From Pseudomonas versuta (GTDB lineage Bacteria > Pseudomonadota > Gammaproteobacteria > Pseudomonadales > Pseudomonadaceae), in assembly GCF_001294575.1 (NCBI RefSeq), contig NZ_CP012676.1, positions 3,880,001-3,944,000 of the forward strand: DNA of 64,000 nt, given 5' to 3'. The notes under the pieces were generated by a model, which saw only the letters and a program-made list of their open reading frames with translations, made no database searches and had not been told where the DNA came from. The translations under genes and the position numbers were made by a program. Of the stretch, positions 17,399-25,660 are shown in pieces. Position 1 is the first letter of the stretch. Each line of letters begins with the position of its first letter.

Positions 17399-18190
17399 TC
17401 AATGTCTGAATAACTCGCCCGGGGTGAACCCGAACATTTTTTTGAACGCAGCAATAAAGGCCGAGGTCGAGTCATAACCGCACGACAACGCGGCCCCCGT
17501 CACACTGCCGCCCTCCTCCAGTACCCGCAGCGAGGAAAGCAGGCGCATGCGCTGACGCCAACTGCGAAAGCTCATCCCGGTTTCACGGGTAAACAAACGC
17601 ATCAGTGTTTTCTCCGACGTACCCAGGCGCTCCGCCCACAAGCTGAGGCTGACTTCGCCATCCGGGCTTGCGATCAGCTCATTGCACAACGCCAGCAACC
17701 GCGCATGACGGGGCAATGGCAGCGAGAAACCGACCTGATTCAAGTCGGCCAATTGATCAAGCAACACCTGCACCAGGCGCTGCTCGGCGCTATCCCCTTC
17801 AGGGTACTCCACCGGTAAGGCGCAAAAGCGTTTGATCAACTCCCGGGCCAGCGGCGTGACCTCCAGTACGCGGCAATGATCGGGCGCCCACAGGCAATCA
17901 TCCCGCCGAATATAAAGACTGCGCATTTCTGCCCGCGTCGAGGTAACCACCTCATGCTCAAGCCCTGCCGGAATCCAGATCCCCCACTGCGGCGGCGCGA
18001 AGAAACTGCCTTCATCGGTATGCACACCCAGCACGCCACTGATTGCGTACGAAAACTGCACCCAGTCATGCCGATGACGGGGCGTCCATGAGCCCGCTCC
18101 CAGGCTTTCGGCGCGGGCATACAGCGGACGCGGCAACGTATCGAGGTATGGAATGCTGCGCTGGGCACCAGGTTGTCCGTTTGGCGGCAT
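17399..18190 (-). CDS. AraC-family regulator with cupin sensor domain
   Basis: A 263-residue AraC/XylS-type regulator. The N-terminal half is a cupin-like ligand domain (PRHRHDWVQFSYAISGVL, then PPQWGIWIPAGLEHEV). The C-terminal half has two helix-turn-helix motifs, the first around LSLWAERLGTSEKTLMRLFTRE and the second around AALSCGYDSTSAFIAAFKKMFG. The layout resembles the NimR/YdhB-like group that controls adjacent transporters. It is divergent from the BASS transporter gene at 18273, its likely target; the ligand is unknown. Confidence 0.87.
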   Translation of the reverse strand: MPPNGQPGAQRSIPYLDTLPRPLYARAESLGAGSWTPRHRHDWVQFSYAISGVLGVHTDEGSFFAPPQWGIWIPAGLEHEVVTSTRAEMRSLYIRRDDCLWAPDHCRVLEVTPLARELIKRFCALPVEYPEGDSAEQRLVQVLLDQLADLNQVGFSLPLPRHARLLALCNELIASPDGEVSLSLWAERLGTSEKTLMRLFTRETGMSFRSWRQRMRLLSSLRVLEEGGSVTGAALSCGYDSTSAFIAAFKKMFGFTPGELFRH

Positions 18191-18272
18191 TGGTTGGCCT
18201 TATATCGCAAGACGTCAGATAAATGCGACGTTAGGCTAAGTCATCATTTCTTACAATATCCCGGTGCCCGGA

Positions 18273-19301
18273 ATGCCTGTGTTCAAACATCTCAAACGAA
18301 TGTTCACCGACTGGTTTCTGTGCGGGATGCTGCTGGCGACATTTCTGGCGTATGTATTCCCCCATTTCGGCAGTACCGGCGGCGCCATGCATGCTGAGTG
18401 GGTCATCAATATCGGCGTGTTTCTGGTGTTTTTCCTGCATGGGGTCAACCTGTCCAGCGAACAAATCAGTCACGGTCTGAAAAACATCCGCCTGCACTTC
18501 ATGGTGCAAGGCTTCACCTTTATCGTCTTTCCGCTGATCTGGGTGGCGTTCAACAAACTGTTGGGCGCCCATATCCCGCCCTTGCTGATGCTGGGGTTCT
18601 TCTACCTGTGCGCCCTGCCCTCGACCATTTCATCCTCGGTAGCCCTCACCGGCAGTGCGGGCGGCAACGTACCGGCGGCCATTCTCAATGCCAGCCTGTC
18701 CAGCGTTCTGGGGATATTCCTGACCCCACTGCTGGTCAGCTTTGTGGTCGGCAGCGGCGCAAACGGCATTGATCTGGGCTCAACCCTGCTCGACCTGTGC
18801 GCCATGCTGTTACTGCCACTGGTACTGGGCCAACTGCTGCGCCCGCTGTTTGGACGCTTCTTCGCCCGCCACAAGCGCTACACCAGCATCGCCGACAAGG
18901 TGGTGATTCTGTTGCTGGTATACGCCGCCTTCTGCAATTCGATGGTCTCAGGCATGTGGCAACAACAAGGCACTTCGGTGATTTTCAGCGCCCTGGCCGG
19001 CAGTGCGATATTGCTCGCGATTATCCTGTGGCTGACCACCCGCACCGCCCGCGCCCTGAAATTCAGCACTGCGGATGAAATTGCCGCGGTGTTCTGCGCC
19101 AGCAAGAAATCACTGGCAGCCGGCGCTCCCATGGCAGCGTTGATCTTTGGTGCCAACCCGGGTCTGGGCCTGATTCTGCTACCGATCATGATCTACCACC
19201 CACTCCAACTGATCGTCTGCTCGGTCATGGCAGAAAACTACGCCACTCGCAATCGAGAGGAAGCGGCAGCGCAAAGCCCGGCCATAGTGCCCGCCCGCTA
19301 A
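18273..19301 (+). CDS. Bile acid:sodium symporter family transporter (YfeH-like)
   Basis: About 342 residues with roughly ten membrane segments, belonging to the SBF-like group of the BASS family (N-terminus FKHLKRMFTDWFLCGMLLATFLAYVFPHFG; conserved core CALPSTISSSVALTGSAGGNVPAAILNA near residue 115). Such proteins are Na+-coupled carriers for organic anions; the substrate here is unknown. Start choice is unsure: GTG 18264, ATG 18273 and a downstream ATG are all in frame and no good Shine-Dalgarno is present, so a leaderless message from the TACAAT box at about 18251 is possible. Likely regulated by the divergent AraC protein. Confidence 0.8.
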   Translation: MPVFKHLKRMFTDWFLCGMLLATFLAYVFPHFGSTGGAMHAEWVINIGVFLVFFLHGVNLSSEQISHGLKNIRLHFMVQGFTFIVFPLIWVAFNKLLGAHIPPLLMLGFFYLCALPSTISSSVALTGSAGGNVPAAILNASLSSVLGIFLTPLLVSFVVGSGANGIDLGSTLLDLCAMLLLPLVLGQLLRPLFGRFFARHKRYTSIADKVVILLLVYAAFCNSMVSGMWQQQGTSVIFSALAGSAILLAIILWLTTRTARALKFSTADEIAAVFCASKKSLAAGAPMAALIFGANPGLGLILLPIMIYHPLQLIVCSVMAENYATRNREEAAAQSPAIVPAR

Positions 19302-19320
19302 CAAGCGGCCTGAACAATTG

Positions 19321-19395
19321 TGTGGGAGCCGGCTTGCCAGCGATGCAGACGACTCGATCGAACTGAGCGCCATCGCGGGCAAGACCGCTCTCGCA
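19321..19395. repeat. REPIN (GTGGGAGCCGGC type)
   Basis: The left half TGTGGGAGCCGGCTTGCC (19321 on) and an imperfect inverted right half (19371-19395, CATCGCGGGCAAG...) form a 75-bp REP doublet between the convergent BASS transporter and thiolase genes. It is a different REP family from those at 16113 and 52779. Confidence 0.75.
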
Positions 19396-19403
19396 GGGCC
19401 GGC

Positions 19404-20678
19404 TCAGCGCTCAATAATCGCCGTCACTCCCTGGCCTCCTGCCGCACAGATCGAGATCAGGCCCCGGCCTTTCCCGGCAGTGGCGAGCAACTTGGACATA
19501 TTGGTCAGGATCCGCCCTCCCGTCGCGGCAAAGGGATGCCCCACCGCCAGTGAACTGCCCTTGACGTTGAGTTTGCTGCGATCAATCGACCCCAGAGGCG
19601 CTTCAAGACCCAGACGGGTTTTGCAATAGCCTGGGTCCTCCCAGGCTTTCAAGGTGCACAGCACCTGCGCAGCAAACGCCTCATGAATTTCGTAGTAGTC
19701 AAAGTCCTGCAACGTCAGCCCATTGCGCGCCAGCAACCGTGGTACGGCATACACCGGGGCCATCAGCAAACCCTCCGCCCCATGTACGAAATCCACTGCG
19801 GCCGTTTCGCCGTCGCGAAAATACGCCAGCACTGGCAAGCCTCGCTCCCTGGCCCACTCTTCACTGCCCAGTAACACCACAGACGCGCCGTCGGTCAGCG
19901 GTGTCGAATTGCCGGCCGTCAGCGTGCCCTTGGCGCTTCGCTCGAACACCGGTTTAAGGGCCGCCAGTTTTTCCAGCGTCAGGTCGGGGCGCAGGTTGTT
20001 ATCACGGCTCAAACCCAGAAACGGCGTAATCAAATCGTCTTCCCAGCCCGCGTGATAGGCGGCTGTCAGCGCCTGATGGCTGTGCAGGGCCAACTCATCC
20101 TGCTCAGTGCGGGGGATGTTCCAGGTCTGCGCCATCAACTCGCAGTGCTGCCCCATCGACAGCCCGGTGCGCGGCTCGCCGTTACGCGGAAACTCGGGTT
20201 TCAGAAAATGCGGACGCAACTGCAACAAGGCTTTGAGCTTGTCCACAGGCGCCTTGGTACGATTGAGTTGCAGCAGCCATTTACGCAGCCCGTCGTTCAG
20301 GCCAACCGGCACATCAGACGTGGTATCGACACCCCCGGCGATCGCGCAATCGATCTGCCCCAAGGCAATCTTGTTGGCCACCAGCAATGCCGCTTCAAGG
20401 CCGGTGCCGCAGGCTTGCTGCAGGTCATAGGCAGGGGTTTGCGGTGACAGCCGGGAACCCAGCACGCACTCGCGGGTCAGGCTGAAGTCCCGCGAATCCT
20501 TGAGTACCGCCCCGGCCACCACTTCCCCCATCCGCAGCCCGTGCAAGTTGTACCGCTCGATCAGACCTTCCAGCGCCGCCGTCAGCATGTCCTGGTTACT
20601 GGCGTTCGCATACGGTCCGTTGGCACGCGCAAACGGGATTCGGTTACCGCCAATAATGGCTACACGACGCACACTCAT
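19404..20678 (-). CDS. fadI: Thiolase (acetyl-CoA acetyltransferase / 3-ketoacyl-CoA thiolase, FadI-like)
   Basis: A 424-residue thiolase. The acyl-accepting Cys90 is in DLQQACGTGLEA, His in YEIHEAFAAQ, the second catalytic Cys in ISICAAGGQG, and the glycine loop is VGHPFAATGGR. The length and the QLRPHFLKPEFPR insertion fit the FadI/acetyl-CoA C-acetyltransferase branch found next to FabG4 in Pseudomonas (PA4785-type). It cleaves or condenses acyl-CoA thioesters in the cytoplasm. The ATG at 20678 follows AGGG; an in-frame GTG three codons earlier overlaps that site. It is divergent from the fabG/maoC pair, with which it probably forms a functional set. Confidence 0.86.
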   Translation of the reverse strand: MSVRRVAIIGGNRIPFARANGPYANASNQDMLTAALEGLIERYNLHGLRMGEVVAGAVLKDSRDFSLTRECVLGSRLSPQTPAYDLQQACGTGLEAALLVANKIALGQIDCAIAGGVDTTSDVPVGLNDGLRKWLLQLNRTKAPVDKLKALLQLRPHFLKPEFPRNGEPRTGLSMGQHCELMAQTWNIPRTEQDELALHSHQALTAAYHAGWEDDLITPFLGLSRDNNLRPDLTLEKLAALKPVFERSAKGTLTAGNSTPLTDGASVVLLGSEEWARERGLPVLAYFRDGETAAVDFVHGAEGLLMAPVYAVPRLLARNGLTLQDFDYYEIHEAFAAQVLCTLKAWEDPGYCKTRLGLEAPLGSIDRSKLNVKGSSLAVGHPFAATGGRILTNMSKLLATAGKGRGLISICAAGGQGVTAIIER

Positions 20679-20800
20679 ACGATTCACCCTATTCTCTTAC
20701 GGCCCATGATCGTTACAAGCGTAGGTCTTATCACTGATAGCGAACGACCCGCCTGTGTTTGTGGTCAACCCTTTGAACCCCATCTGTCGGAGAGTGTTCC

Positions 20801-22153
20801 ATGTCAGACCGTTATATCGACTTCGTCAACTCATCCCTCGGCCAGCGACTGGTCGGCGCGTTGGGGCTGCCGTCACCGGTGCGGCTGGAACGCTGGCAGG
20901 CCGGACGGTTACGTCCCATCGAAGGCCCGTTGCTGATTGGCGGCGGCGCACTGGCCGGGCAGGTGAACCGCTTTGCGGCAAAACTCACCGACGCGGTATT
21001 CAGTTATGGTCCTGAACCGTTGGTCGCAACATCGTGGATTCCAGGTAGTGGCCCCAAGCTCAAGGCTGTGGTGTTCGACGCCAGCGAGTTATTGCACACC
21101 GACCAGCTCAAGCAGTTACGCGAATTCTTCCAGCCATTGCTGCGCAGCCTTGAGCACAGTGCCCACCTGGTGATTCTGGGCCGGGCGCCGGAAACGTTAA
21201 GCGATCCGTTCGCGGCCAGCGCCCAACGCGCCCTTGAAGGCTTCAGCCGCTCACTGGCCAAGGAGTTGCGCAATGGCGGCACCTTGCAGTTGCTGTATGT
21301 CGGCGAAGGTGCCGAAGACCAGCTTGAAGGCGCGCTGCGGTTCTTCCTGTCCCCCAAAAGCGCTTATGTCAGCGGCCAGGTCATCCGCCTGAGCGCGTGT
21401 GCCGACCAGGTTCAGGACTGGACTCGCCCGTTGGCCGGACGCAAGGCGTTGGTCACCGGTGCCGCCCGAGGCATAGGCGCGTCAATTGCCGAAACCCTGG
21501 CCCGGGACGGCGCCGAGGTGATCCTGCTCGATGTACCACCGGCCAAAGCCGACCTCGACGCTCTGGCTGCACGCCTGGACGGTCGCAGTATCACCCTGGA
21601 TATTTGCGCCGCAGACGCCGCCACACAACTTGTCGAGCAATTGCCGGACGGCGTCGACATCGTGGTCCACAACGCCGGTATCACCCGCGACAAAACCCTG
21701 GCCAACATGACACCCGAATTCTGGGATGCAGTGCTCGCGGTCAACCTCAACGCCCCGCAAGTGTTGACCAAAGCCCTGCTCGACAGCGGCACCCTGCGCG
21801 ATAACGGCCGGGTCATTTTGCTTGCCTCCATCAGTGGCATTGCCGGTAATCGCGGCCAGACCAACTACGCCGCCAGCAAAGCCGGACTGATTGGCCTGGC
21901 GCAGGCCTGGGCACCGCTGCTCAGTGAACGCGGCATCAGCATCAACGCCGTGGCGCCGGGATTTATTGAAACCCAAATGACAGCGCACATTCCCTTTGCC
22001 CTGCGCGAAGCAGGTCGGCGCATGAGCTCGCTGGGCCAGGGTGGCCTGCCCCAGGATGTCGCCGAAGCCGTGGCCTGGCTCGCCCAGCCGGGCTCGGGTG
22101 CGGTCAGCGGGCAAGCGCTGCGGGTATGCGGCCAAAGTATTCTGGGGGCATAA
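20801..22153 (+). CDS. High-molecular-weight 3-oxoacyl-ACP reductase (FabG4-like)
   Basis: A 450-residue, two-domain SDR. The N-terminal 200 residues are a degenerate flavodoxin-like domain (VVFDASELLHTDQLKQLREFF). The C-terminal part, from about 208, is a complete SDR: GRKALVTGAARGIGASIAETL, NAGITRDKTL and the catalytic Tyr-x3-Lys in TNYAASKAGLIG. High-molecular-weight FabG proteins reduce 3-oxoacyl-CoA/ACP with NADH. The stop is 3 bp before the MaoC gene, so the two are co-transcribed. They are divergent from the thiolase, giving three steps of an acyl cycle. Confidence 0.88.
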   Translation: MSDRYIDFVNSSLGQRLVGALGLPSPVRLERWQAGRLRPIEGPLLIGGGALAGQVNRFAAKLTDAVFSYGPEPLVATSWIPGSGPKLKAVVFDASELLHTDQLKQLREFFQPLLRSLEHSAHLVILGRAPETLSDPFAASAQRALEGFSRSLAKELRNGGTLQLLYVGEGAEDQLEGALRFFLSPKSAYVSGQVIRLSACADQVQDWTRPLAGRKALVTGAARGIGASIAETLARDGAEVILLDVPPAKADLDALAARLDGRSITLDICAADAATQLVEQLPDGVDIVVHNAGITRDKTLANMTPEFWDAVLAVNLNAPQVLTKALLDSGTLRDNGRVILLASISGIAGNRGQTNYAASKAGLIGLAQAWAPLLSERGISINAVAPGFIETQMTAHIPFALREAGRRMSSLGQGGLPQDVAEAVAWLAQPGSGAVSGQALRVCGQSILGA

Positions 22154-22156
22154 ACC

Positions 22157-23011
22157 ATGAGTGTTAATTGGCTCGACCTCAGCAATCCGCCGCATTTACC
22201 CACGCTGTATGCCCACGCGGCGGCCAAACGCAAAATCACCGGCAACACCTTGCCTGAACAGGGCTTGCGCTGCTGGGTACTGGTGGAGGCCAAACCTCTG
22301 GCTGCCTTTCGTGGCGTTTGCGGGCTGGCACCCGGCCCGCTGCTGCCGCCAACCTGGCCCCAGGTGCTGGCTTTCGGCCTGCAAATGCAGCTGCTGACCG
22401 ACAAGCACTTCCCCTTCCCGTTGCTGGGGTTGATTCACCTGACCAACCGCATACGCGTGTTACGCCCCCTGGGCGGCGTGACGCAACTGCGCATCGGGGT
22501 CTTTGTCCACAACCTGCAAAAACACCCCAAGGGCGCGACCTTCGATGTCGTCACCCAGGTTGACGATTTAATCGGGCCATTGTGGGAGGCCGACAGCACC
22601 TTGTTGTGCAAAGGCGTGGAGCTCAGCGGCGATGTACCTCAACCCGGCACACAGCAGCCTGTGGCAATGAGCGAACTGACCCGCTGGTTCGCCCCGGCCA
22701 ATATTGGCCGCCGGTACGCCAGGGTGTCGGGCGACTACAACCCCATTCACCTCAGCGCTGCCAGCGCGAGGCTGTTTGGCCTGCCAAGCGCCATCGCCCA
22801 TGGCTTGTGGCTCGAAGCCCGGGCGCTGGCGGCCCTCGACTCGCATTTGCCCAAGGCCAATGTCGAGCTCAGCGTGGCCTTCAAAAAACCGGTACGCCTG
22901 CCCAGCGAGGTGATCCTGCTCAGTAGCGCGGCGGGCTCAAGCGGCGACTTCCAGCTCAATGGCCATGGAGATCTGGTGCACATGACCGGCAACTGGCGAC
23001 CGATCAGCTAG
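22157..23011 (+). CDS. MaoC-like acyl-CoA/ACP dehydratase
   Basis: A 284-residue double hot-dog protein. The C-terminal hot-dog carries the hydratase 2 motif with the catalytic Asp and His in VSGDYNPIHLSAASARLFG (about residues 192-210), followed by AIAHGLWLEARALAAL. The N-terminal half lacks that motif and is probably structural, as in eukaryotic-type hydratase 2 proteins. It would hydrate or dehydrate (R)-3-hydroxyacyl thioesters, completing the FabG4/thiolase set. Starts 3 bp after fabG. Confidence 0.85.
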   Translation: MSVNWLDLSNPPHLPTLYAHAAAKRKITGNTLPEQGLRCWVLVEAKPLAAFRGVCGLAPGPLLPPTWPQVLAFGLQMQLLTDKHFPFPLLGLIHLTNRIRVLRPLGGVTQLRIGVFVHNLQKHPKGATFDVVTQVDDLIGPLWEADSTLLCKGVELSGDVPQPGTQQPVAMSELTRWFAPANIGRRYARVSGDYNPIHLSAASARLFGLPSAIAHGLWLEARALAALDSHLPKANVELSVAFKKPVRLPSEVILLSSAAGSSGDFQLNGHGDLVHMTGNWRPIS

Positions 23012-23107
23012 CTCGCACAGGGCATGGCCAGCGGGTTGCAGCGCCTTTCACTTGCGCCAACTTCGGTTCGGCCGCAAGCTTTGCGCCTTCTGGAGAGCAC
23101 ACCCTCG

Positions 23108-23413
23108 ATGAACCTCGACGAACTGACCCAACGCCTGCACCGCATCCGCGATAACAACGACTGGAAACAGTTTCACAGCCCGAAAAACCTGGCCATGGCG
23201 GCCAGTGTCGAAATGGCCGAGCTGGTAGAAATTTTTCAGTGGCTGAGCGAAGACCAATCGCGCCAGCTCCCCGCCGACAAACTGGCCCACGCCGGGCAGG
23301 AAGTGGGGGATATCGTGTTGTATCTGCTGTTGCTGTGCAGCGAGCTTGGCTTGGACATGAACGAAGTGGTGCGCAACAAACTGGCCGACAGCGAAAGGCG
23401 TTTCAGCAAATGA
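23108..23413 (+). CDS. MazG-like nucleotide pyrophosphohydrolase
   Basis: A 101-residue all-alpha NTP pyrophosphatase of the MazG/RS21-C6 (dCTPase-like) family. The metal-binding pattern E-x2-E and E-x2-D is seen in AASVEMAELVEIFQWL and AGQEVGDIVLYLLLLCSELG; NDWKQFHSPKNLAMA is the typical N-terminal segment. Such enzymes remove aberrant or excess (d)NTPs. The ATG at 23108 is chosen because MNLDELTQRLHRIRD fits the family; an upstream in-frame start would add an unrelated 28 residues. Its stop overlaps the next gene's ATG (ATGA), so the two are translationally coupled. Confidence 0.86.
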   Translation: MNLDELTQRLHRIRDNNDWKQFHSPKNLAMAASVEMAELVEIFQWLSEDQSRQLPADKLAHAGQEVGDIVLYLLLLCSELGLDMNEVVRNKLADSERRFSK

Positions 23414-24159
23414 GTGACCGTCACTTCGATCAACTGGCGACCCGCTTCGCCGAAAAAATCTACGGCGGCGCCAAAGGTGCCATTCGCCTGGCCGTGCTTC
23501 AGGCCGACCTTACAGAGTCTCTGCCCGCCCGACCGCTGCGCGTACTGGATATCGGCGCCGGGCTGGGCCACATGTCTCTGTGGCTGGCCCAGCAGGGGCA
23601 CGATGTAACCCTGGCAGAGCCAGCAGGCCCCATGCTCGAAGGCGCGCGCCAGCGCTTTGCCGACGCGGGGCAGAAGGGCACTTTCATTCAGGCACCGTGG
23701 CAAGAACTGCTGGGCCAACTGACCGAGCCTTACGACCTGGTGCTGTGCCATGCCGTGCTGGAATGGCTGGCCGAACCTCACGCCATCCTGCCCGTGCTGC
23801 ACCAACTGACCACCAGGGACGGCTGGCTGTCGCTGGCGTTCTATAACCGTGATGCGCTGATCTATCGCAACCTGCTTAAAGGCCACTTCCGCAAAATGCG
23901 CAAGAACGATATGGCCGGCGAAAAACAAAGCCTCACCCCGCAGCAGCCCCTCGACCCGCGAGAGTTGGCGACCGCGCTCGAAGGCCTGTGGCAGGTCGAA
24001 GCCCAAAGCGGCGTGCGGGTATTTCACGACTACATGCCAGTGGAATTCCAGGCCCGCGCCGAACTGCAAGCGCTGGTAGAAATGGAGCTGGCCCACCGTC
24101 GCCACCCCGCCTTTGCCAGGCTGGGACGCTATCTGCATTGGGTGTGCCGCCCGGTATAA
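23410..24159 (+). CDS. cmoM: SAM-dependent methyltransferase (CmoM-like)
   Basis: A 249-residue class I methyltransferase. The SAM-binding motif I is [19 protein letters not shown] (residues about 47-65), followed by a motif II-like [11 protein letters not shown] and [11 protein letters not shown]. The N-terminal [28 protein letters not shown] closely matches CmoM (formerly SmtA), which methylates 5-carboxymethoxyuridine at the tRNA wobble position. Start overlaps the MazG-like gene by ATGA. A role in tRNA modification is inferred from similarity. Confidence 0.84.
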   Translation: MSDRHFDQLATRFAEKIYGGAKGAIRLAVLQADLTESLPARPLRVLDIGAGLGHMSLWLAQQGHDVTLAEPAGPMLEGARQRFADAGQKGTFIQAPWQELLGQLTEPYDLVLCHAVLEWLAEPHAILPVLHQLTTRDGWLSLAFYNRDALIYRNLLKGHFRKMRKNDMAGEKQSLTPQQPLDPRELATALEGLWQVEAQSGVRVFHDYMPVEFQARAELQALVEMELAHRRHPAFARLGRYLHWVCRPV

Positions 24160-24181
24160 ACCGCCCGCTCGGGAGAACATC

Positions 24182-24805
24182 ATGCATCGCCGTTTAGCCT
24201 TAGTCGTTTTGAGCCTTGGCCTGGGGGCTTGCCAGAGTCCTAACCCGTATACCCCAAGCTCCATGCCGATGCCGCCAGCCCCGGCACAAGCGGCCAACAC
24301 CCTGGATTTAAGCGCCTACCCTGCTCCGCCACGGGATTACGGGCGCTATCAAAGCTGGGCCTGGCTCAATGGCCGACTGCCCGCCGGAACAGCCTGGGCC
24401 GACTCGGCACAAATCGCCGACGCGGTAAACAACGTGCTCGACCAGCGCGGCTTGCGGCCTGCGCAGCCCAATCGTGCGGCTGACTTGTGGGTGAGTGCTG
24501 ATTTACATACAGAAAAACGCCTGCGCCAGGTGCAGGACGACTATGGTTATGGAGCGGGTTACGGCAATGGTTACGGCCGTTACGGCCGTTACGGCAGTCA
24601 ATACGGGATGTACAACTCGGTCCCGGTTGTACGCACCTATGAAGTGGAAGTCATGGTTGTGCGACTCAATTTCTACGATGGTAAAACCGGTCAGCCCGTA
24701 TGGAGTTCCAGCGCAGAAACCAGCAGCAAAGGCAGCCTGAGCGAACGCAGTGACGCCTTGCGCGAATCACTGAAAAAGGCGGTGCAGGCTTATCCTCCTC
24801 AGTAA
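24182..24805 (+). CDS. DUF4136 lipoprotein (first of tandem pair)
   Basis: A 207-residue lipoprotein: signal peptide [19 protein letters not shown] with lipobox LGAC. A DUF4136 domain follows ([17 protein letters not shown], then [22 protein letters not shown]) and ends [20 protein letters not shown]. In the middle is a Gly/Tyr-rich, Arg-containing insert ([22 protein letters not shown]) not shared with the downstream paralogue. GGGAG precedes the ATG. The family is widespread in envelope lipoproteins of unknown function. Starts 22 bp after the methyltransferase and 28 bp before its paralogue. Confidence 0.82.
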   Translation: MHRRLALVVLSLGLGACQSPNPYTPSSMPMPPAPAQAANTLDLSAYPAPPRDYGRYQSWAWLNGRLPAGTAWADSAQIADAVNNVLDQRGLRPAQPNRAADLWVSADLHTEKRLRQVQDDYGYGAGYGNGYGRYGRYGSQYGMYNSVPVVRTYEVEVMVVRLNFYDGKTGQPVWSSSAETSSKGSLSERSDALRESLKKAVQAYPPQ

Positions 24806-24833
24806 GACGGAATGTTGAAGCGGAGAAATCATC

Positions 24834-25418
24834 ATGCTACGACGCATTGCATTATTGGGCCTGGCCCTGCTGCTCAGCGCCTGCGAAACAATGCAGGTCA
24901 CCAACGATTACAACCCTTCAGTGGATTTTGCCAAATTCCAGACCTGGGCCTGGAAAGACCCTGCACTGCAATACCAGCCCAATAGCCTGATGCTTAAAAG
25001 CGACCTGACCGAGCAGCGGATCATGCAGGCCGTGAGCAGTGGCCTGGATCAGCGCGGCCTGCGCCCGGCAGCCGCCGGCAGTAAACCGGATCTGCTGGTG
25101 CAAACCTATCTGATCGTCGCCAACCGCCAGGAACAGATCGTCACCAACTACGGCTACGGCGGTCCATGGGGCGGGCCCTGGGGTTATGCCGGCGGCCCAT
25201 GGGAAGGCTACTGGGGCGCACCGATGTACAACGAGACCCGTAACGTGGTCTATCAGGTGGGCACCCTGCAGATCGACTTGATCGATGCCAAAGACGGCAA
25301 ATTGGTGTGGCGCGGCAGCGCAGAAAAAATCGTCGACAACAGCCCGACCCCAGCCGAGCGCAATGCGGCCATTCATGAAGCGGTGAACAAAATTCTTGCT
25401 AACTATCCGCCAAAATAA
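24834..25418 (+). CDS. DUF4136 lipoprotein (second of tandem pair)
   Basis: A 194-residue lipoprotein with lipobox LLSACET after a short signal peptide, and a DUF4136 domain ([60 protein letters not shown]). It shares the domain plan and several motifs with the upstream gene ([18 protein letters not shown] near the end), so the pair arose by duplication. A Gly/Trp-rich segment (YGGPWGGPWGYAGGPWEGYW) takes the place of the Gly/Tyr tract. GGAG lies upstream of the ATG. Function unknown. Confidence 0.82.
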   Translation: MLRRIALLGLALLLSACETMQVTNDYNPSVDFAKFQTWAWKDPALQYQPNSLMLKSDLTEQRIMQAVSSGLDQRGLRPAAAGSKPDLLVQTYLIVANRQEQIVTNYGYGGPWGGPWGYAGGPWEGYWGAPMYNETRNVVYQVGTLQIDLIDAKDGKLVWRGSAEKIVDNSPTPAERNAAIHEAVNKILANYPPK

Positions 25419-25439
25419 AGTCACAGGTTTATACGCAAC

Positions 25440-25494
25440 AACTTACTCGCGATGTATATACCTCAGAAGGTATTAATACTTTCGCGAGTAAGTT
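25440..25494. repeat. Nested inverted repeat between the DUF4136 pair and tadG
   Basis: Outer arms AACTTACTCGCGA (25440-25452) and TCGCGAGTAAGTT (25482-25494) are perfect over 13 bp. Inside is a second stem ATACCT/AGGTAT. It starts 21 bp after the DUF4136 stop and could act as a transcription terminator, although no T tract follows directly. It overlaps the proposed PprB site of tadG. The rest of the 242-bp gap is the presumed tadG promoter region. Confidence 0.6.
25467..25482 (+). promoter_or_regulatory. Candidate PprB operator upstream of tadG
   Basis: AAGGTATTAATACTTT is a 16-bp palindrome with one mismatch, 178 bp before the tadG ATG. The core ATTAATACYTT recurs before pprB and flp. A symmetrical site fits a NarL/LuxR-type dimer such as PprB. 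Assignment is inference. Confidence 0.45.
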
Positions 25495-25660
25495 AGTTAC
25501 GCGACGGTCTTTCTTTTAATTTACTGATGACTTTTGATCAGTTGTTCACATCACGCCTATAAAACTGGCAACTGGCCAGCGCCTTGATCACTTTTTGGCT
25601 ACACTCGCTGAAACTTTGGAGAGTTAGCGCTGGACACAGTTCCAGCATCAGGAGTGCTCG

